64,000 bases of DNA from Cladobotryum mycophilum (Eukaryota; Ascomycota; Sordariomycetes; Hypocreales; Hypocreaceae). The translations under genes and the position numbers were made by a program. Positions within the stretch are counted from its first letter, which is position 1; the number at the start of each line of letters is the position of its first letter. Below, piece after piece: positions 11,907 through 21,174 of this stretch. The notes beneath the pieces were generated by a model, which was not told the origin of the DNA, did not search any database, and saw only the letters and a list, made by a program, of their open reading frames with translations. The stretch spans positions 992,001 through 1,056,000 of the forward strand of contig CM071590.1 of assembly GCA_036429605.1 (NCBI GenBank). Reading direction: 5' to 3'.

Positions 11907-12001
11907 AGCGAAGGTAGCTTGACCTACACGAGCCTTGTTTTCAGCAAGGGAACCAAAAACTGAAACTAAACTTGCTCTCCCTCAGAGAGCCTTCGCTTTT
12001 T
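11907..12001 (+). ncRNA. Putative Pol III ncRNA, cluster unit 4
   Basis: AGCGAAG (11907-11913) with CTTCGCT (11991-11997); T5 at 11997-12001. One extra G precedes TAGCTTGAC. Internal hairpins: CCTTG/CAAGG in the first half and GCTCTC/GAGAGC directly before the 3' strand. B-box-like GTTCGAACAC at 12021-12030. About 95 nt. The first hairpin keeps the CTTG/CAAG core seen in units 3 and 6 with a different loop. Confidence 0.7.
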
Positions 12002-12332
12002 GTTTGCCGTTTGCCTCGCTGTTCGAACACCACACCAAGCCATGTCTTTTTTTGTTCCCATTGATTGGAGTCTCTAGGTTTTTGGGGCATGCTCACTGAC
12101 CAGCCGAATGCTATCATGTATTTACCTATGAATAAAGAGATACTTTGTGAAATTGCCATTAAATGCCATTTACTCCATACTTTACTCATAATCACTCTAC
12201 TTTATACTCTATAGATACCCTGTACTTTATCACCATTCAGCAAACCTTTCCTCTGTAGGTGCTCTCACCTTTCGCCCCCCGAGACACACCCCGGTATCCC
12301 CCCGGTATCCCCCCAATGTCCCCACGTCCCCC

Positions 12333-12346
12333 TTTCGGCTCGCCGA
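12333..12346 (+). promoter_or_regulatory. Candidate upstream element TTTCGGCTCGCCGA (unit 5)
   Basis: This 14-mer, containing an inverted TCGG/CCGA, lies about 110 nt upstream of unit 5. Near-identical copies precede units 7, 8 and 9 at 70-80 nt. It may be a promoter element or simply part of the duplicated flank. Confidence 0.35.
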
Positions 12347-12415
12347 CTTACACATACACACACACCCGCATCCAGGTAACCAACCAACAAGCCAACCGAC
12401 CAACAAGACATCCCA

Positions 12416-12435
12416 TATAATCAATAATAATAACC
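12416..12435 (+). promoter_or_regulatory. TATA-like box and AT block of ncRNA unit 5
   Basis: TATAAT at 12416, exactly 29 nt before unit 5, followed by AATAATAATAACC. Confidence 0.65.
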
Positions 12436-12444
12436 AATTCTTTC

Positions 12445-12533
12445 GGCGAAGTAGCTCAAACAAACCAGTCCTTACTTCGGTAAAAAGAATTGCAAGACCT
12501 CACTCCCCCTCAAAAGGGGAGGCTTCGCTTTTT
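12445..12533 (+). ncRNA. Putative Pol III ncRNA, cluster unit 5
   Basis: The 5' strand is GGCGAAG (12445-12451) instead of AGCGAAG and still pairs with CTTCGCT (12523-12529) through a terminal G-U, supporting a real stem. T5 at 12529-12533. TAGCTCAAAC follows the 5' strand. Hairpins: TTAC-TTCG-GTAA (a UUCG tetraloop) and CTCCCC/GGGGAG next to the 3' strand. B-box-like GTTCGAACCC at 12546-12555. About 89 nt. Confidence 0.7.
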
Positions 12534-12677
12534 GCTCGCCTCTGCGTTCGAACCCCCATCCATCCCCCCTCCATTCTTTTTTGCTCCTTCTTCTAGGATG
12601 CATCCCCAGCTCCAGTACCACCTCCTTCAGCTGGGCCAGACTAAGACCAAGCCACTACTACCACTACATCATGCCCA

Positions 12678-12694
12678 TATAGTCTGTAATAATT
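12678..12694 (+). promoter_or_regulatory. TATA-like box and AT block of ncRNA unit 6
   Basis: TATAGT at 12678, 29 nt before unit 6, then GTAATAATT. Confidence 0.6.
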
Positions 12695-12706
12695 GCCAGT
12701 TCTTTT

Positions 12707-12808
12707 AGCGAAGGTAGCTTGATCACTTCTTGTCTCGGCAAGATAACTCTGAAAGCGTACGGGGCAGTATGCCCTGTACTTGCTCCCCTCGGGGAGTCTT
12801 CGCTTTTT
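12707..12808 (+). ncRNA. Putative Pol III ncRNA, cluster unit 6
   Basis: AGCGAAG (12707-12713) with CTTCGCT (12798-12804); T5 at 12804-12808. The extra G and TAGCTTGA match unit 4, its closest relative at the 5' end. Hairpins: TCTTG/CAAGA, GGGGCAGTATGCCCT (GGGC/GCCC) and CTCCCC/GGGGAG before the 3' strand. B-box-like GTTCGAACAC at 12820-12829. This is the longest unit, about 102 nt, because of the extra middle hairpin. Confidence 0.7.
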
Positions 12809-13231
12809 GCTGCTCCTTTGTTCGAACACGCTCTACGCATCACTTCTTTTTGCTTCACATACACAGCTTCGCAGTGTTTTTAATACCCATTTTCTCGTGT
12901 GACTGGCTTGGTGACATTATAGTCACCTTTTATTTAGGTATCGTATTGTACATAATGTAAAATAAGAACATATACCCTCAACGATGTCGCTGCCCGGGAA
13001 TTTACTTCTCATCGAGATCCTCATAGTCTCTCTCAACAAGAGGAACCCTTCTACGCGTCTCTTTCTGATGCTCTCTCATTTGAATCTTCTCCCTCCCAGT
13101 ATAATCTTTATTCATTTTATCCGCCCGTTTCATTATTTGCCCTGACATCATCGTGGCTGGCTACCTTACGCCCCCCATTCCCCTTTTGGGCTCGCCGATG
13201 GATTCCACCGAGGCAGCTCACCCATCTTACC

Positions 13232-13250
13232 TATATCAAGCAGAATAACC
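13232..13250 (+). promoter_or_regulatory. TATA-like box and AT block of ncRNA unit 7
   Basis: TATATC at 13232 (-31) followed by CAGAATAACC. Shared almost exactly with unit 8. Confidence 0.55.
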
Positions 13251-13262
13251 TGTCCTCCTTTC

Positions 13263-13347
13263 AGCGAAGTAGCATAAACAATCCGTGTAAAGGGAAAACT
13301 TACTCAATGGCTTAGCTCTCTAGAGGGAGCGGCCCTCTTCGCTTTTT
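13263..13347 (+). ncRNA. Putative Pol III ncRNA, cluster unit 7
   Basis: AGCGAAG (13263-13269) with CTTCGCT (13337-13343); T5 at 13343-13347. TAGCATAAAC follows the 5' strand. Hairpins are weaker than in other units: GTAA/TTAC and GCTCTC-TA-GAGGGAGC. B-box-like GTTCGACTTG at 13356-13365 keeps only the GTTCGA core. About 85 nt. Closest to unit 8. Confidence 0.65.
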
Positions 13348-13712
13348 GCTCTCGCGTTCGACTTGTTCTTTATTTGACTATTTTTTTCTTTCTTTTTTCT
13401 TTTTCTTTTGGTTCCTGTTGTGAGCATACCAACCACGCAAGGAATAGATGGTCCTTATATAAAAGTGGCCATACTTTTATTTTTGAGTAGCTATATGATA
13501 AATAGTGAGAGCACGTAAAATAATAATAGTAAACAATGATACAATGTATTTATATTTCTTCTTTGCTAGTCTTCCATGTTTTGATATTCTTTCCGCCCTT
13601 GGTGTTTGCACTCCAGCCTGTCTCGCAACATGAGCCACACGCCACCTCAATGCCACTATCCACATTTCCTATTTCGGCTCACCGATGGATTCCCCAGCCC
13701 CATTATATTGCC

Positions 13713-13730
13713 TATATCAAGCAGAATAAC
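13713..13730 (+). promoter_or_regulatory. TATA-like box and AT block of ncRNA unit 8
   Basis: TATATC at 13713 (-31) followed by GCAGAATAAC, nearly identical to unit 7. Confidence 0.55.
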
Positions 13731-13743
13731 AAGCCCTTCTCTC

Positions 13744-13834
13744 AGCGAAGTAGCATAAAACAATCCATGTGGAAGAAATACTTACTTACTCAAAGGCCCA
13801 GCTCTTCAGATGAGGGCGGTCTTCTTCGCTTTTT
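13744..13834 (+). ncRNA. Putative Pol III ncRNA, cluster unit 8
   Basis: AGCGAAG (13744-13750) with CTTCGCT (13824-13830); T5 at 13830-13834 and a second T-run at 13836-13840. TAGCATAAAAC and CAATCCATGT align with unit 7 (CAATCCGTGT), while the remaining core has diverged. B-box-like GTTCGATCTG at 13849-13858. About 91 nt. The terminal stem is unchanged although the core differs, consistent with selection on the ends. Confidence 0.65.
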
Positions 13835-14174
13835 CTTTTTGCTCTCATGTTCGATCTGTCTCTGTTTACTCCCTTTTTGGGTTGTTTTCGATTTCTATTG
13901 TAGTAACAGGACATACTATGCAATGAGTAGATGGTCCCTATATAAGCGCCATGGTTTTGTCTCTGAGCAGCTACACGATGAATAATTAGAGCATGTAAAT
14001 AATCATATGGGAAACGGTATGGTGCACTCCGTGTTCTTCTTTTCTACCAATCTTCCATGTCCTGGTATTCCATCCGGCTTGGTGTTTGCCCTCCTGCTTG
14101 TCTTGCATCATGAGCCATGTCCACATTTCCTATTTCGGCTCGCCGACTTCCTTCGCATCCACATCCCATCAACA

Positions 14175-14193
14175 TATAAGCCAAAATAATAAC
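14175..14193 (+). promoter_or_regulatory. TATA-like box and AT block of ncRNA unit 9
   Basis: TATAAG at 14175, exactly 29 nt before unit 9, followed by AAAATAATAAC. Confidence 0.65.
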
Positions 14194-14203
14194 AAGGAAT
14201 CCC

Positions 14204-14286
14204 AGTGAAGTAGCTGAACAAATCTCGTCTGAGCCATATGGATAATATTTGCCTTCCTCCCCCAAAAAGGGGTGCCTTCGCTTTTT
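14204..14286 (+). ncRNA. Putative Pol III ncRNA, cluster unit 9
   Basis: The 5' strand is AGTGAAG (14204-14210); its T pairs as U-G with CTTCGCT (14276-14282), a second wobble variant that keeps the stem. T5 at 14282-14286. TAGCTGAAC follows the 5' strand. Hairpins: CCATATGG palindrome and TCCCC/GGGG(T) before the 3' strand. B-box-like GTTCGAACCC at 14301-14310. About 83 nt. It is the last unit; no further copy is seen downstream. Confidence 0.68.
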
Positions 14287-14310
14287 GGCTCTGCTTCTTT
14301 GTTCGAACCC

Positions 14311-14881
14311 TTCTCCCATCTCTCCCTTTTTTGTCTCCTCTCCCCCTTTGCTCACCACTCACTTCTTTCGGCTTTGATGCCCTCGACGCCAACGAAAATC
14401 TATTTATAATTACCTAGTACTAATACATTTCTTTTCAATGGATTCACCACACCTTTGTACATCATACTAGGGATCCGATGCCATCCTCATATGGTTACTT
14501 CGATGCACGTCTTCCACTTTGATAAAACCCATCAAGGAACAGAAAGTGATGCTCATGATATTATCCATATTTTTGCAAACATTTACAGCTTTCAATCATT
14601 ACATCATAATACCCCAGCCGAGGGGCCGAGAAATATCTCCAAATATATTCCTTCCTGCATGGTATATTCAACACTAGCGAAGCCAAGACTCGATACAATA
14701 CAAGTGGCAAGGCATCCAAGGCCTGCCAGCGTCAAATATACCAAACAGAAAGCAAACAATATCCATCCTCATAGTCTCGTCATCCTGTATATACTCTAAA
14801 TGCGTAAATCCAATGCTTTACCAGTCATTATCGTTGAGCTATACCGCTCTTCTTCGTAAAGTGCCCTATTATATCCTCCCA
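14311..14881. other. Spacer between ncRNA cluster and APP1-like gene 3' end
   Basis: No gene seen. AT-rich, with no further copy of the terminal-stem or B-box motifs in the cluster arrangement. Confidence 0.5.
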
Positions 14882-17370
14882 TCATCTTCTTCTCTGGCCC
14901 ATCTCATCCAACGCTCGTCTCACAATACCCAACGCCTCTACTTCTACATCTTGCCCCTTACGCCATGTGTAAAAGGATACGCCGAGCTGGTCCAGTTGAT
15001 CCTGTGCTCTTGCTACTCGCCGCCTCCAGAGCTCCAATTTCTTGTTCACCGGCCCCAATGGTGGCGATCCAGACGGTGATGTATTTCCAGAACGGCTGCT
15101 GGACCGGTAGTAAGTCATTCCCGTTGCTGGTGTCGGAGCCAGAGACGGAGGCAGCGGATCAAACTCCACATCCGAGTTAGCCGATGGCCCGCGGCCTTGG
15201 GCAAACATTCGTGGGCTGAGATTATTGACGCTGGATGATGGAGTTGCACGTCGACGCGGTGGTGGAGGAGGTGGTAGTTGTCGATCGGTATCCCTTGGCT
15301 TTGTGTATCCCAACGTCTTCTGTGATGAGTTCTGTACCTGTGCTAGCGGGTGAAGTGCTTGGCCCCCGCTTGCAATAGCTACCGGCTTTCGTGGTGGCTT
15401 CGGTGGGGGCTGGCCAGCATCGGAGCCTGTATTGACACCAGACAAACCAAGTCCCACGGTGCCTTGGTTGATTCCTATCAACGATGGTGTGCTACTTAGA
15501 GCTGCGGGTTTGACTGGCCGTGGTGGAGGAGGCAGCTTGCGTGACAGTAAATCCGTGGCACTGACGGATGGCCCTGGCCTTGATCTTTTCATCTGTTCCA
15601 GAGTTGCAGCTTGGTCCAGCGCTGCTTCCTCGGGCTCCTCGGAAAAGTCAATCAATGTGCCCATCGTAGGCCCAGTGGACGCCTTTACTCCACTGACAGA
15701 CCCCGGGGCAGAATTCTGTCGGACTCTGATACCCCCATTAGGCCTGCCGTCATTTGATATCATACTGGACATCCCTTGCCGGGCCATATCGAATGAAGGT
15801 TCAAAATATGGCGTGCCCTCGGGTGTCGTAACATCTCGAATGAAGACTGCAAGTACCCGCCCCGGATACGCGGCTGCCAACTCTGTATACACTTCCAGAT
15901 CTGCCTCACCACTATCTCCAACCAAGAGGAACTTTCGATTGGGAAAGTCGCGCAACAATCGAACCAATGTGTTCTTCTTTCGCTCCGCAACAGGCTCAAA
16001 GATGCCCTGTAACATTCCAGAGTACTGCTTCAAGTGAAGTGATCCTGGAGGAAGACCGGAGAGCTTGAAGAAAGTCGCCAGCATTGGGAACAGCTGCCAA
16101 GGGCTATTAGAGCAGTAATGTAAGCTTACTCCAAGAGCATGCATATCGCTATACCACTCCCTGACCCCTTCAATACTAAGATCTGCGAGCTCGCGCACGA
16201 ATGTGTTCCGAAAGATTTCTCTCGCGCCGCCTGAGATGTTGGACATTTTGATGGTGTCGTCGATATCACTGATTAGACTGACACCGTACGGCTCGATAAG
16301 TTTGATCTCCTGCGTGGCAGAGATCCTCTCATTGGCAAGCACCCTGATGTTGGTCGGCACAAAGTCAAGAGGCGCTCTGATAACAAAGTGACCGGCATCG
16401 TTTGTCATCACAGTTCGTGACTGGGACTTGGTGTCGTTGTAGAAGAATACCGTGATTGGGAGAGCGACAAGAGGGTTTGTCATAAAGGGAGCTATTCTGG
16501 CCATCAAGTTTGCGTTGGCTACTGCCAGTTCGGCATCCGTAAGCTCGTTGCCGGCTGTGGAAGGCTGTCTGGGCAAGGAACTGGGACTACCAGGTGCCGA
16601 ATCCGGAGTTAGAGTTCCACCTATGCTACGAGGCGGCCTGAGTGCATAACCGGAATCTCCAAGGCTAGAGCCTTCTCGTGGATTCTCACTGTAAGCGCCT
16701 CTGCTGGCGATGTGCTTCTCCTCTTGACCCTTTCGTTCAATCTTGGCGGCTTCTTGTGCAATCTTTTCCTGCTCGCGTAGTTCGTCGTTCATCTGGAAGC
16801 CTGCATTCCCCTGGTTCTGGTCTGCTCTTGGCGCTGATATCCCGCTAAGTTGACGTGCCAATCCAATGAGAAACCGGTTTCGCCTTGTCATAGGTCCAAC
16901 GTGTGGAGAGTATATCCAACCTCTGACGTCGACATCTACAATTGCCTTTTCATCCTGCTCTCTCTCCCACTCCTGCCGCCAGTAATCTTCATCCTGCAGA
17001 CCGCCTGGGGGGCCTGCGACTGCTGCGCCTGTGTCTGACTCCAATCTCTCTTTATATGTCGCTTGGCGTAGCATGGGAACAATACCATCTGTTCATTGCC
17101 TTGAGAGGTGATTGCAACATCTGGAAAGGCACCGGGAATGTGTATGGTGCCCTGACCGTCGAAATCGCCATCTAAATCCCTTGCTCTTGATTGTGCATAC
17201 GTCTCTTTGATTTCCGTCACCGCCTGCTGCCCTGTGCGGTACAGATTACCAGCAAGGGCAGCCAGTTTCCTTCTTCTGTATCCCCGCTCCCCTCTTTCTA
17301 CGTCGCCTTCGTCGGAGGCTATTGGCTGTGGCACATTGCTTGTGCCAGGTCCGTAGCCCGTTGGCGGCAT
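14882..17370 (-). CDS. APP1-like phosphatidate phosphatase / actin-patch protein, with one apparent frameshift
   Basis: The frame from the ATG at 17370 (MPPTGYGPGTSN) runs through LAALAGNLYRTGQQAV and QMVLFPCYAKRHIKRDW. It must then shift by one base to join the long frame DEDYWRQEWEREQ...KAIVDVDVRGWIYSPHVG down to 14882. The likely site is the G6 run at 17007-17012 (C6 on the coding strand); one more C restores the family order, giving about 829 residues. The catalytic domain has the HAD-type DxDxT signature (LISDIDDTIKMSN) and later LLVGDSGEADLEVY. The C-terminal third is proline-rich (PPPPRP, PPPPPPRRR), as expected for an SH3-binding actin-patch protein. Yeast App1 converts phosphatidate to diacylglycerol at endocytic sites. 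There is no canonical intron that would explain the frame change. Confidence 0.82.
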
Positions 17371-18299
17371 CTTTGATTGTCTATGCGATGATGCAAGTGA
17401 TCTCCCTCTCACATTTTTCACCAGTCCTTGTCTTGGGAGACCGAGCAGCAGTCGTCGGCTGTGGCGGGCGACGAGGTCAACGATTCGAGTCTTGTCGGCG
17501 CGTTTGCGTTGCTGGTCGAGTATATAGCGATATATCCGGCCCTGGAGGCTATGCTTTATGTAGGGGAGTGTATCGAGATGAAAATTGAAGAGTTTCTCGC
17601 GGTATCGCTCTCGGACGGCTCTAGGAAACAGATATCGGAGGAGGCTCTGCTTGTGGCGTGGGTGTGCGTGGACGCGGCCAAGACCGAATATTCTGAATGG
17701 AGCCAGCTTGATATAACTCGAGTTTAGCCAACTAATTGAACCAGAAGAAGAACGCCACCGCTCTTGTCAACTCGGCCTTTATAACAGGCGGTTTCTCAAG
17801 GTGCCCAGTGGCGGAGCACCATCAAGTGCCGACAAAAGTGTCGTCAGTTTGAGCTCTCAGGCGAGCCAGTCTTCTGACAGGGAAGGGAGTCAGCGTGCTA
17901 ATTATCTAGATTATGCACATGCGGTTTAGGTGCTGATGTCGGCACCTGACATGCGCTAAGAGATCAACTACGGTTCATGTCGCCGATGAAGATGAAAAAT
18001 AGCCTTCATGTCTGGACTCGTGATCATGTTTGGGGAAAATGGGCAACGTCTTCAAGGCAGAATCCGAGTTGGTGTTGTGTTATGTCATCATTTTTTCGAT
18101 GCGGGGAGGAGGTGTCTCGTACCTGCGTATCGCTTTCTTCTTTCCGAGGGCGCCATCATGGATTTTCATGTGCTAATTCAAGCTACGCTCCAGGAACCAG
18201 CTACCTAGTCTAAAGCAAGACATCATGACAACGGAAGAACAATTTTTGATATTAACATGAAAATATAATATTCTACAAATCATATAGCACTTTCATCGC
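17371..18299. other. Spacer between APP1-like 5' end and DRS1 3' end
   Basis: Holds the promoter of the APP1-like gene and the 3' flank of DRS1. A 99-codon open stretch on the + strand (17428-17727) has no domain and lies where the APP1 leader would be. I do not call a gene. Confidence 0.5.
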
Positions 18300-20668
18300 T
18301 CATCGCCTTCCCTTCTTCATCTGCACCTTTGGCTTGCCTTTCGAAGGAACCTTCTTATTCCCTCCTTTGCCTTTGACGGTCGCATTGGTTGCTGCCGTCT
18401 TGCCCTTCTTCCACATGTTGCCCTCAGCTCTCAAAGCTTTGGCGTCCAGCTTCTTTTTATCCTTGTTGCTGAGCTTGGCTGCGCCCTTCTTCTTTGCCTT
18501 CTCCTTGGCTCCGTTCAGCTCATCCCGACCGGCTTGTTTGGCCTTATCCTTCTCATGTTGTGTCTCAAACCATGTTCGCTTGGGTCGCGACTTGATCTCC
18601 GCCTCGTGTTGAATAATGTTCTCGCCCCTCTTGATTTGCATCTCCGCCTGGGCAAGCTGCCTTTCCTCCTTCTCCTCCTTCATGATGTCCTCAATTTCAT
18701 CTTCCATACCATCAATCTCAGCCTGCCATTTGTCGGCCACAGACGCTTCTATGATACGGCTGATGATCTTGGATCCTTGAGCCTTTCCGGCTTTGACCGC
18801 AGCCTTAACTACCTTGCGATCAGGTTCGGCAGCAAGAGTCAATGATATACCAGTACGTCCGGCACGAGCTGTACGACCAACACGATGGACATAAATCTCA
18901 GCAGATTGTGGGGCCTCGTAGTTGATAACGGTATCGACACCCTTGATATCCAGACCACGAGACGCCAAGTCTGTTGCAAGGAGATAAGAGACCTTGCCGT
19001 CTCGGAAATCCTCTACACTTGCAATACGCTATAGAATGTTAGCCTAGGTTTGTGATGGATTTCTTTTCATCAAACTTACCTGCGTCTGATTCATGCTGCC
19101 ATGAAGCTCTGCGCAGGAGAGCCCCAGCAAGCCAAAGATGATACGGGCTCTATGCGCCTCCTTCTTCTGACGGAAGAAAATGATGACACGCTCCGTATAA
19201 AACTTCTTGCAAACGTGTACCAAGTAACCCATGCGCTTCTCCTCGCGCCCTGGACGTAATCGTACAAACTCTTGCACTAGAGTACCCGCAGTCTTCTTTT
19301 GCGAATCCACCATTACCCTTACTGGCTTGTTCATCCCAACCTTGATGAGGCGATCGACAGTGGATGTCATGGTGGCTGAAAAGAGCATTGTTTGACGTGA
19401 TTTGGGCAGCGTGGTGAGAATTTCGTTTAGTTCATCGGCAAATCCATCCTCAAGCATTCGATCGGCTTCATCGAGAACGAGAATTTCGACGCTATCGACG
19501 GTAAAACTAGCCGAGTTCCTCATATGATCGATGAAACGTCCAGGAGTTGCAATAATGACATCGGGTCGTAACCGGAGCTCTGCTTCTTGTGCCTTCAAAC
19601 TGAGACCACCAACAGCAAGAGTGAACTTGATGTCGGTATGGGCCGCCAGCTTCACAGCCACAGCATGACCTTGAATAGCCAACTCACGTGTGGGCGTAAG
19701 GATGATAACTCTAGTTGAGGCAATTTTTTTGGTCGGTAGAGTAGTCGCTCTAAGATGGGCAAAACGAATGCTGCTGTCTTACCAGAACCTGTAACTGCAC
19801 CTCCGACAAGATCTTTGCCCATGAGAGCAATAGGAATCGTCTTTGCTTGGATAGGCGTAGGTTTGGTGAAGCCAACAGCAGTAAGACCACGAAGGATCGG
19901 TCGAGACAGGGACATGGCTTGGAAGGATGAAACATCCGTCTTCTTTCCCGACTTTTGTTTCTCCTCTGGAGCAAAGAAGGCGTCTCGCTTGGCTTGTTCC
20001 TCTGGGTCTTCCGCCTCGCTATCATCGCCCGACATGTCATCTTCAGGGTGACCTACGGGTGTTGCGACGGAGTCATTGTCTGAAGCCGGCTCGTCGTCCT
20101 CGTCGTGTTCGTCTTCCTCTTGGTCGGATTTCTCGCCATCTTCCTGTTCAGAGCCTTCCTCATCTGAATCGACATTCATACCAAAGGCATCATCTGCCAA
20201 GACCTCGTCATCTTCGTCGTCCAGTTCGACTTCGGCGTCGCTCTCCGAAGCTTCCTTGGCAGAATTTTCGTTCTCGGCTTTTGATTTCTTTTCATTCTTT
20301 TCTCTTCGCCTTCTTATTATCTCGTCCAGGTCGGCAACCGCTTTCTCCCTGGACATGCCTTTTTTGGCGCCGTCAAAATCCCAGCCTTGGAATTCATCAT
20401 CGCCAAATTCGCCAGCATCCTCGATCATGAATTCGAAATCCGAGTCCATGGCGCCATCGTCTTCATCCTTCTGGCCCCAAATTCCATCAAGCTCCTGCCC
20501 TTCGGTTTCCTCATCATCCTTGCTCGCCTTAGTCGTCTTCTTTCCAGTCTTTGTCTTCTTTTTCGGGGGCTGGGCAGCGACCTCTGCCTCTTCTATGGGC
20601 AACTCCTCATTGTCCGAGAGGGTATGAATGAAATCCTCCTCAATTGATCTCTTTTTAGAGGGTGCCAT
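18300..20668 (-). CDS. DRS1: DEAD-box ATP-dependent RNA helicase Drs1 (60S ribosome assembly), one apparent frameshift
   Basis: The start ATG at 20668 opens an acidic, lysine-rich N-terminal region (residues about 1-220). The helicase core follows in order: Q motif (GFTKPTPIQAKTIP), motif I (AVTGSGKT), PTREL, motif II (LDEADRML), SATM, HGSMNQTQ, RGLDIKGVDTV and HRVGRTARAGRTG, then a basic tail ending KKGRR. One intron (19079-19029, GTAAGT...CTATAG) splits the second RecA lobe. Between motif I and PTREL the frame changes at an A7 run (T7 at 19724-19730 on +). One more A gives the conserved order YRPKK...TRVIILTPTREL and a total of about 772 residues. Drs1 acts in the nucleolus on 27S pre-rRNA particles. 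Shared promoter region with EB1. Confidence 0.92.
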
Positions 20669-21174
20669 CTTGAATCTTGTTGCAATATGATGCTGTTATT
20701 TGCTAGTGGGGCAAGCTTCGCAAAATTTCAGAGCATCAAGCTGCACCTTGACATTTTTCTGCCGCCTCAAAATTTTGGCGGTGAGACAGGCTTATCAGGG
20801 CACGTGACAGTGCGCTCGATTGCTGCGGTACGTACCTCCACCGTTTTGTTTTCCAAGGAGTAACCCCGCCACTGGTTGATTGGACGACACCGCTCAACTG
20901 CACATGGTCGCACTGGCACTTGAGAATTACTACTATTACCTCCTTGTGCTCCGTACACCGCGAACGAATCATCGAATCATAAATTTCTCCCTGTCACCCT
21001 TTTTTAACCCGGCTGCCTTGTCGCTACAACACTGCAGCCTTTCGTCATCTCTTTTCTCTACTCGATACCCGACGTGAACCTCCTTCTTTACGTCTTTTCC
21101 TTCTTGCGCTTTCATCTTTTCTCCAAACCACCAAATCGTCCATCCCCCGTGCTACAAAGCATCCCTAACTCTAA
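20669..21174. promoter_or_regulatory. Divergent promoter region DRS1 / EB1
   Basis: 506 bp between the two start codons, the only upstream space for both genes. It includes a TTTTTTAA stretch and pyrimidine-rich leader (21000-21140) ahead of the EB1 gene. No specific factor site can be supported. Confidence 0.55.

Larger units (their letters stand above)
13184..14146 (+). repeat. Tandem segmental duplication carrying ncRNA units 7 and 8, with unit 9 flank
   Basis: Two successive blocks, 13184-13671 and 13672-14132 (periods about 488 and 461 bp), each begin with TTTYGGSCTCRCCGA and contain a unit. Each then shows alignable flanks: GTAGATGGTC...TATATAA, a GAGCA(C/T)GTAAA stretch, TCTTCCATGT, and TTGGTGTTTGC followed by ATGAGCCA. 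A third start of the motif at 14133 introduces unit 9. The flanks are similar by eye but clearly diverged, so the duplication is not very recent. Confidence 0.65.

Noticed and set aside
9976..12960. Several open stretches of 60-190 codons in the ncRNA cluster
   Set aside because: They overlap the structured units, change between frames and consist of S/T/P/F-rich translations of pyrimidine tracts.
10163..14310. The nine units as tRNA genes
   Set aside because: GTTCGA lies outside the terminal stem, there is no anticodon arm of tRNA geometry, and the T-run follows the stem directly. They cannot fold as normal tRNAs.
10163..14310. The nine units as SINE copies or CRISPR-like repeats
   Set aside because: No target-site duplications, no common tail, no shared body sequence, unequal spacing and own promoters. 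CRISPR arrays do not occur in fungal nuclei and the repeats are not identical with regular spacers.
17428..17727. 99-codon + strand frame upstream of the APP1-like gene
   Set aside because: No domain, and it lies in the likely leader of the antisense gene.
19700..19760. Programmed ribosomal frameshifting in DRS1
   Set aside because: The homologous helicases are read in one frame, no stimulatory structure is evident, and the same one-base loss recurs in unrelated genes, so a sequence error is simpler.
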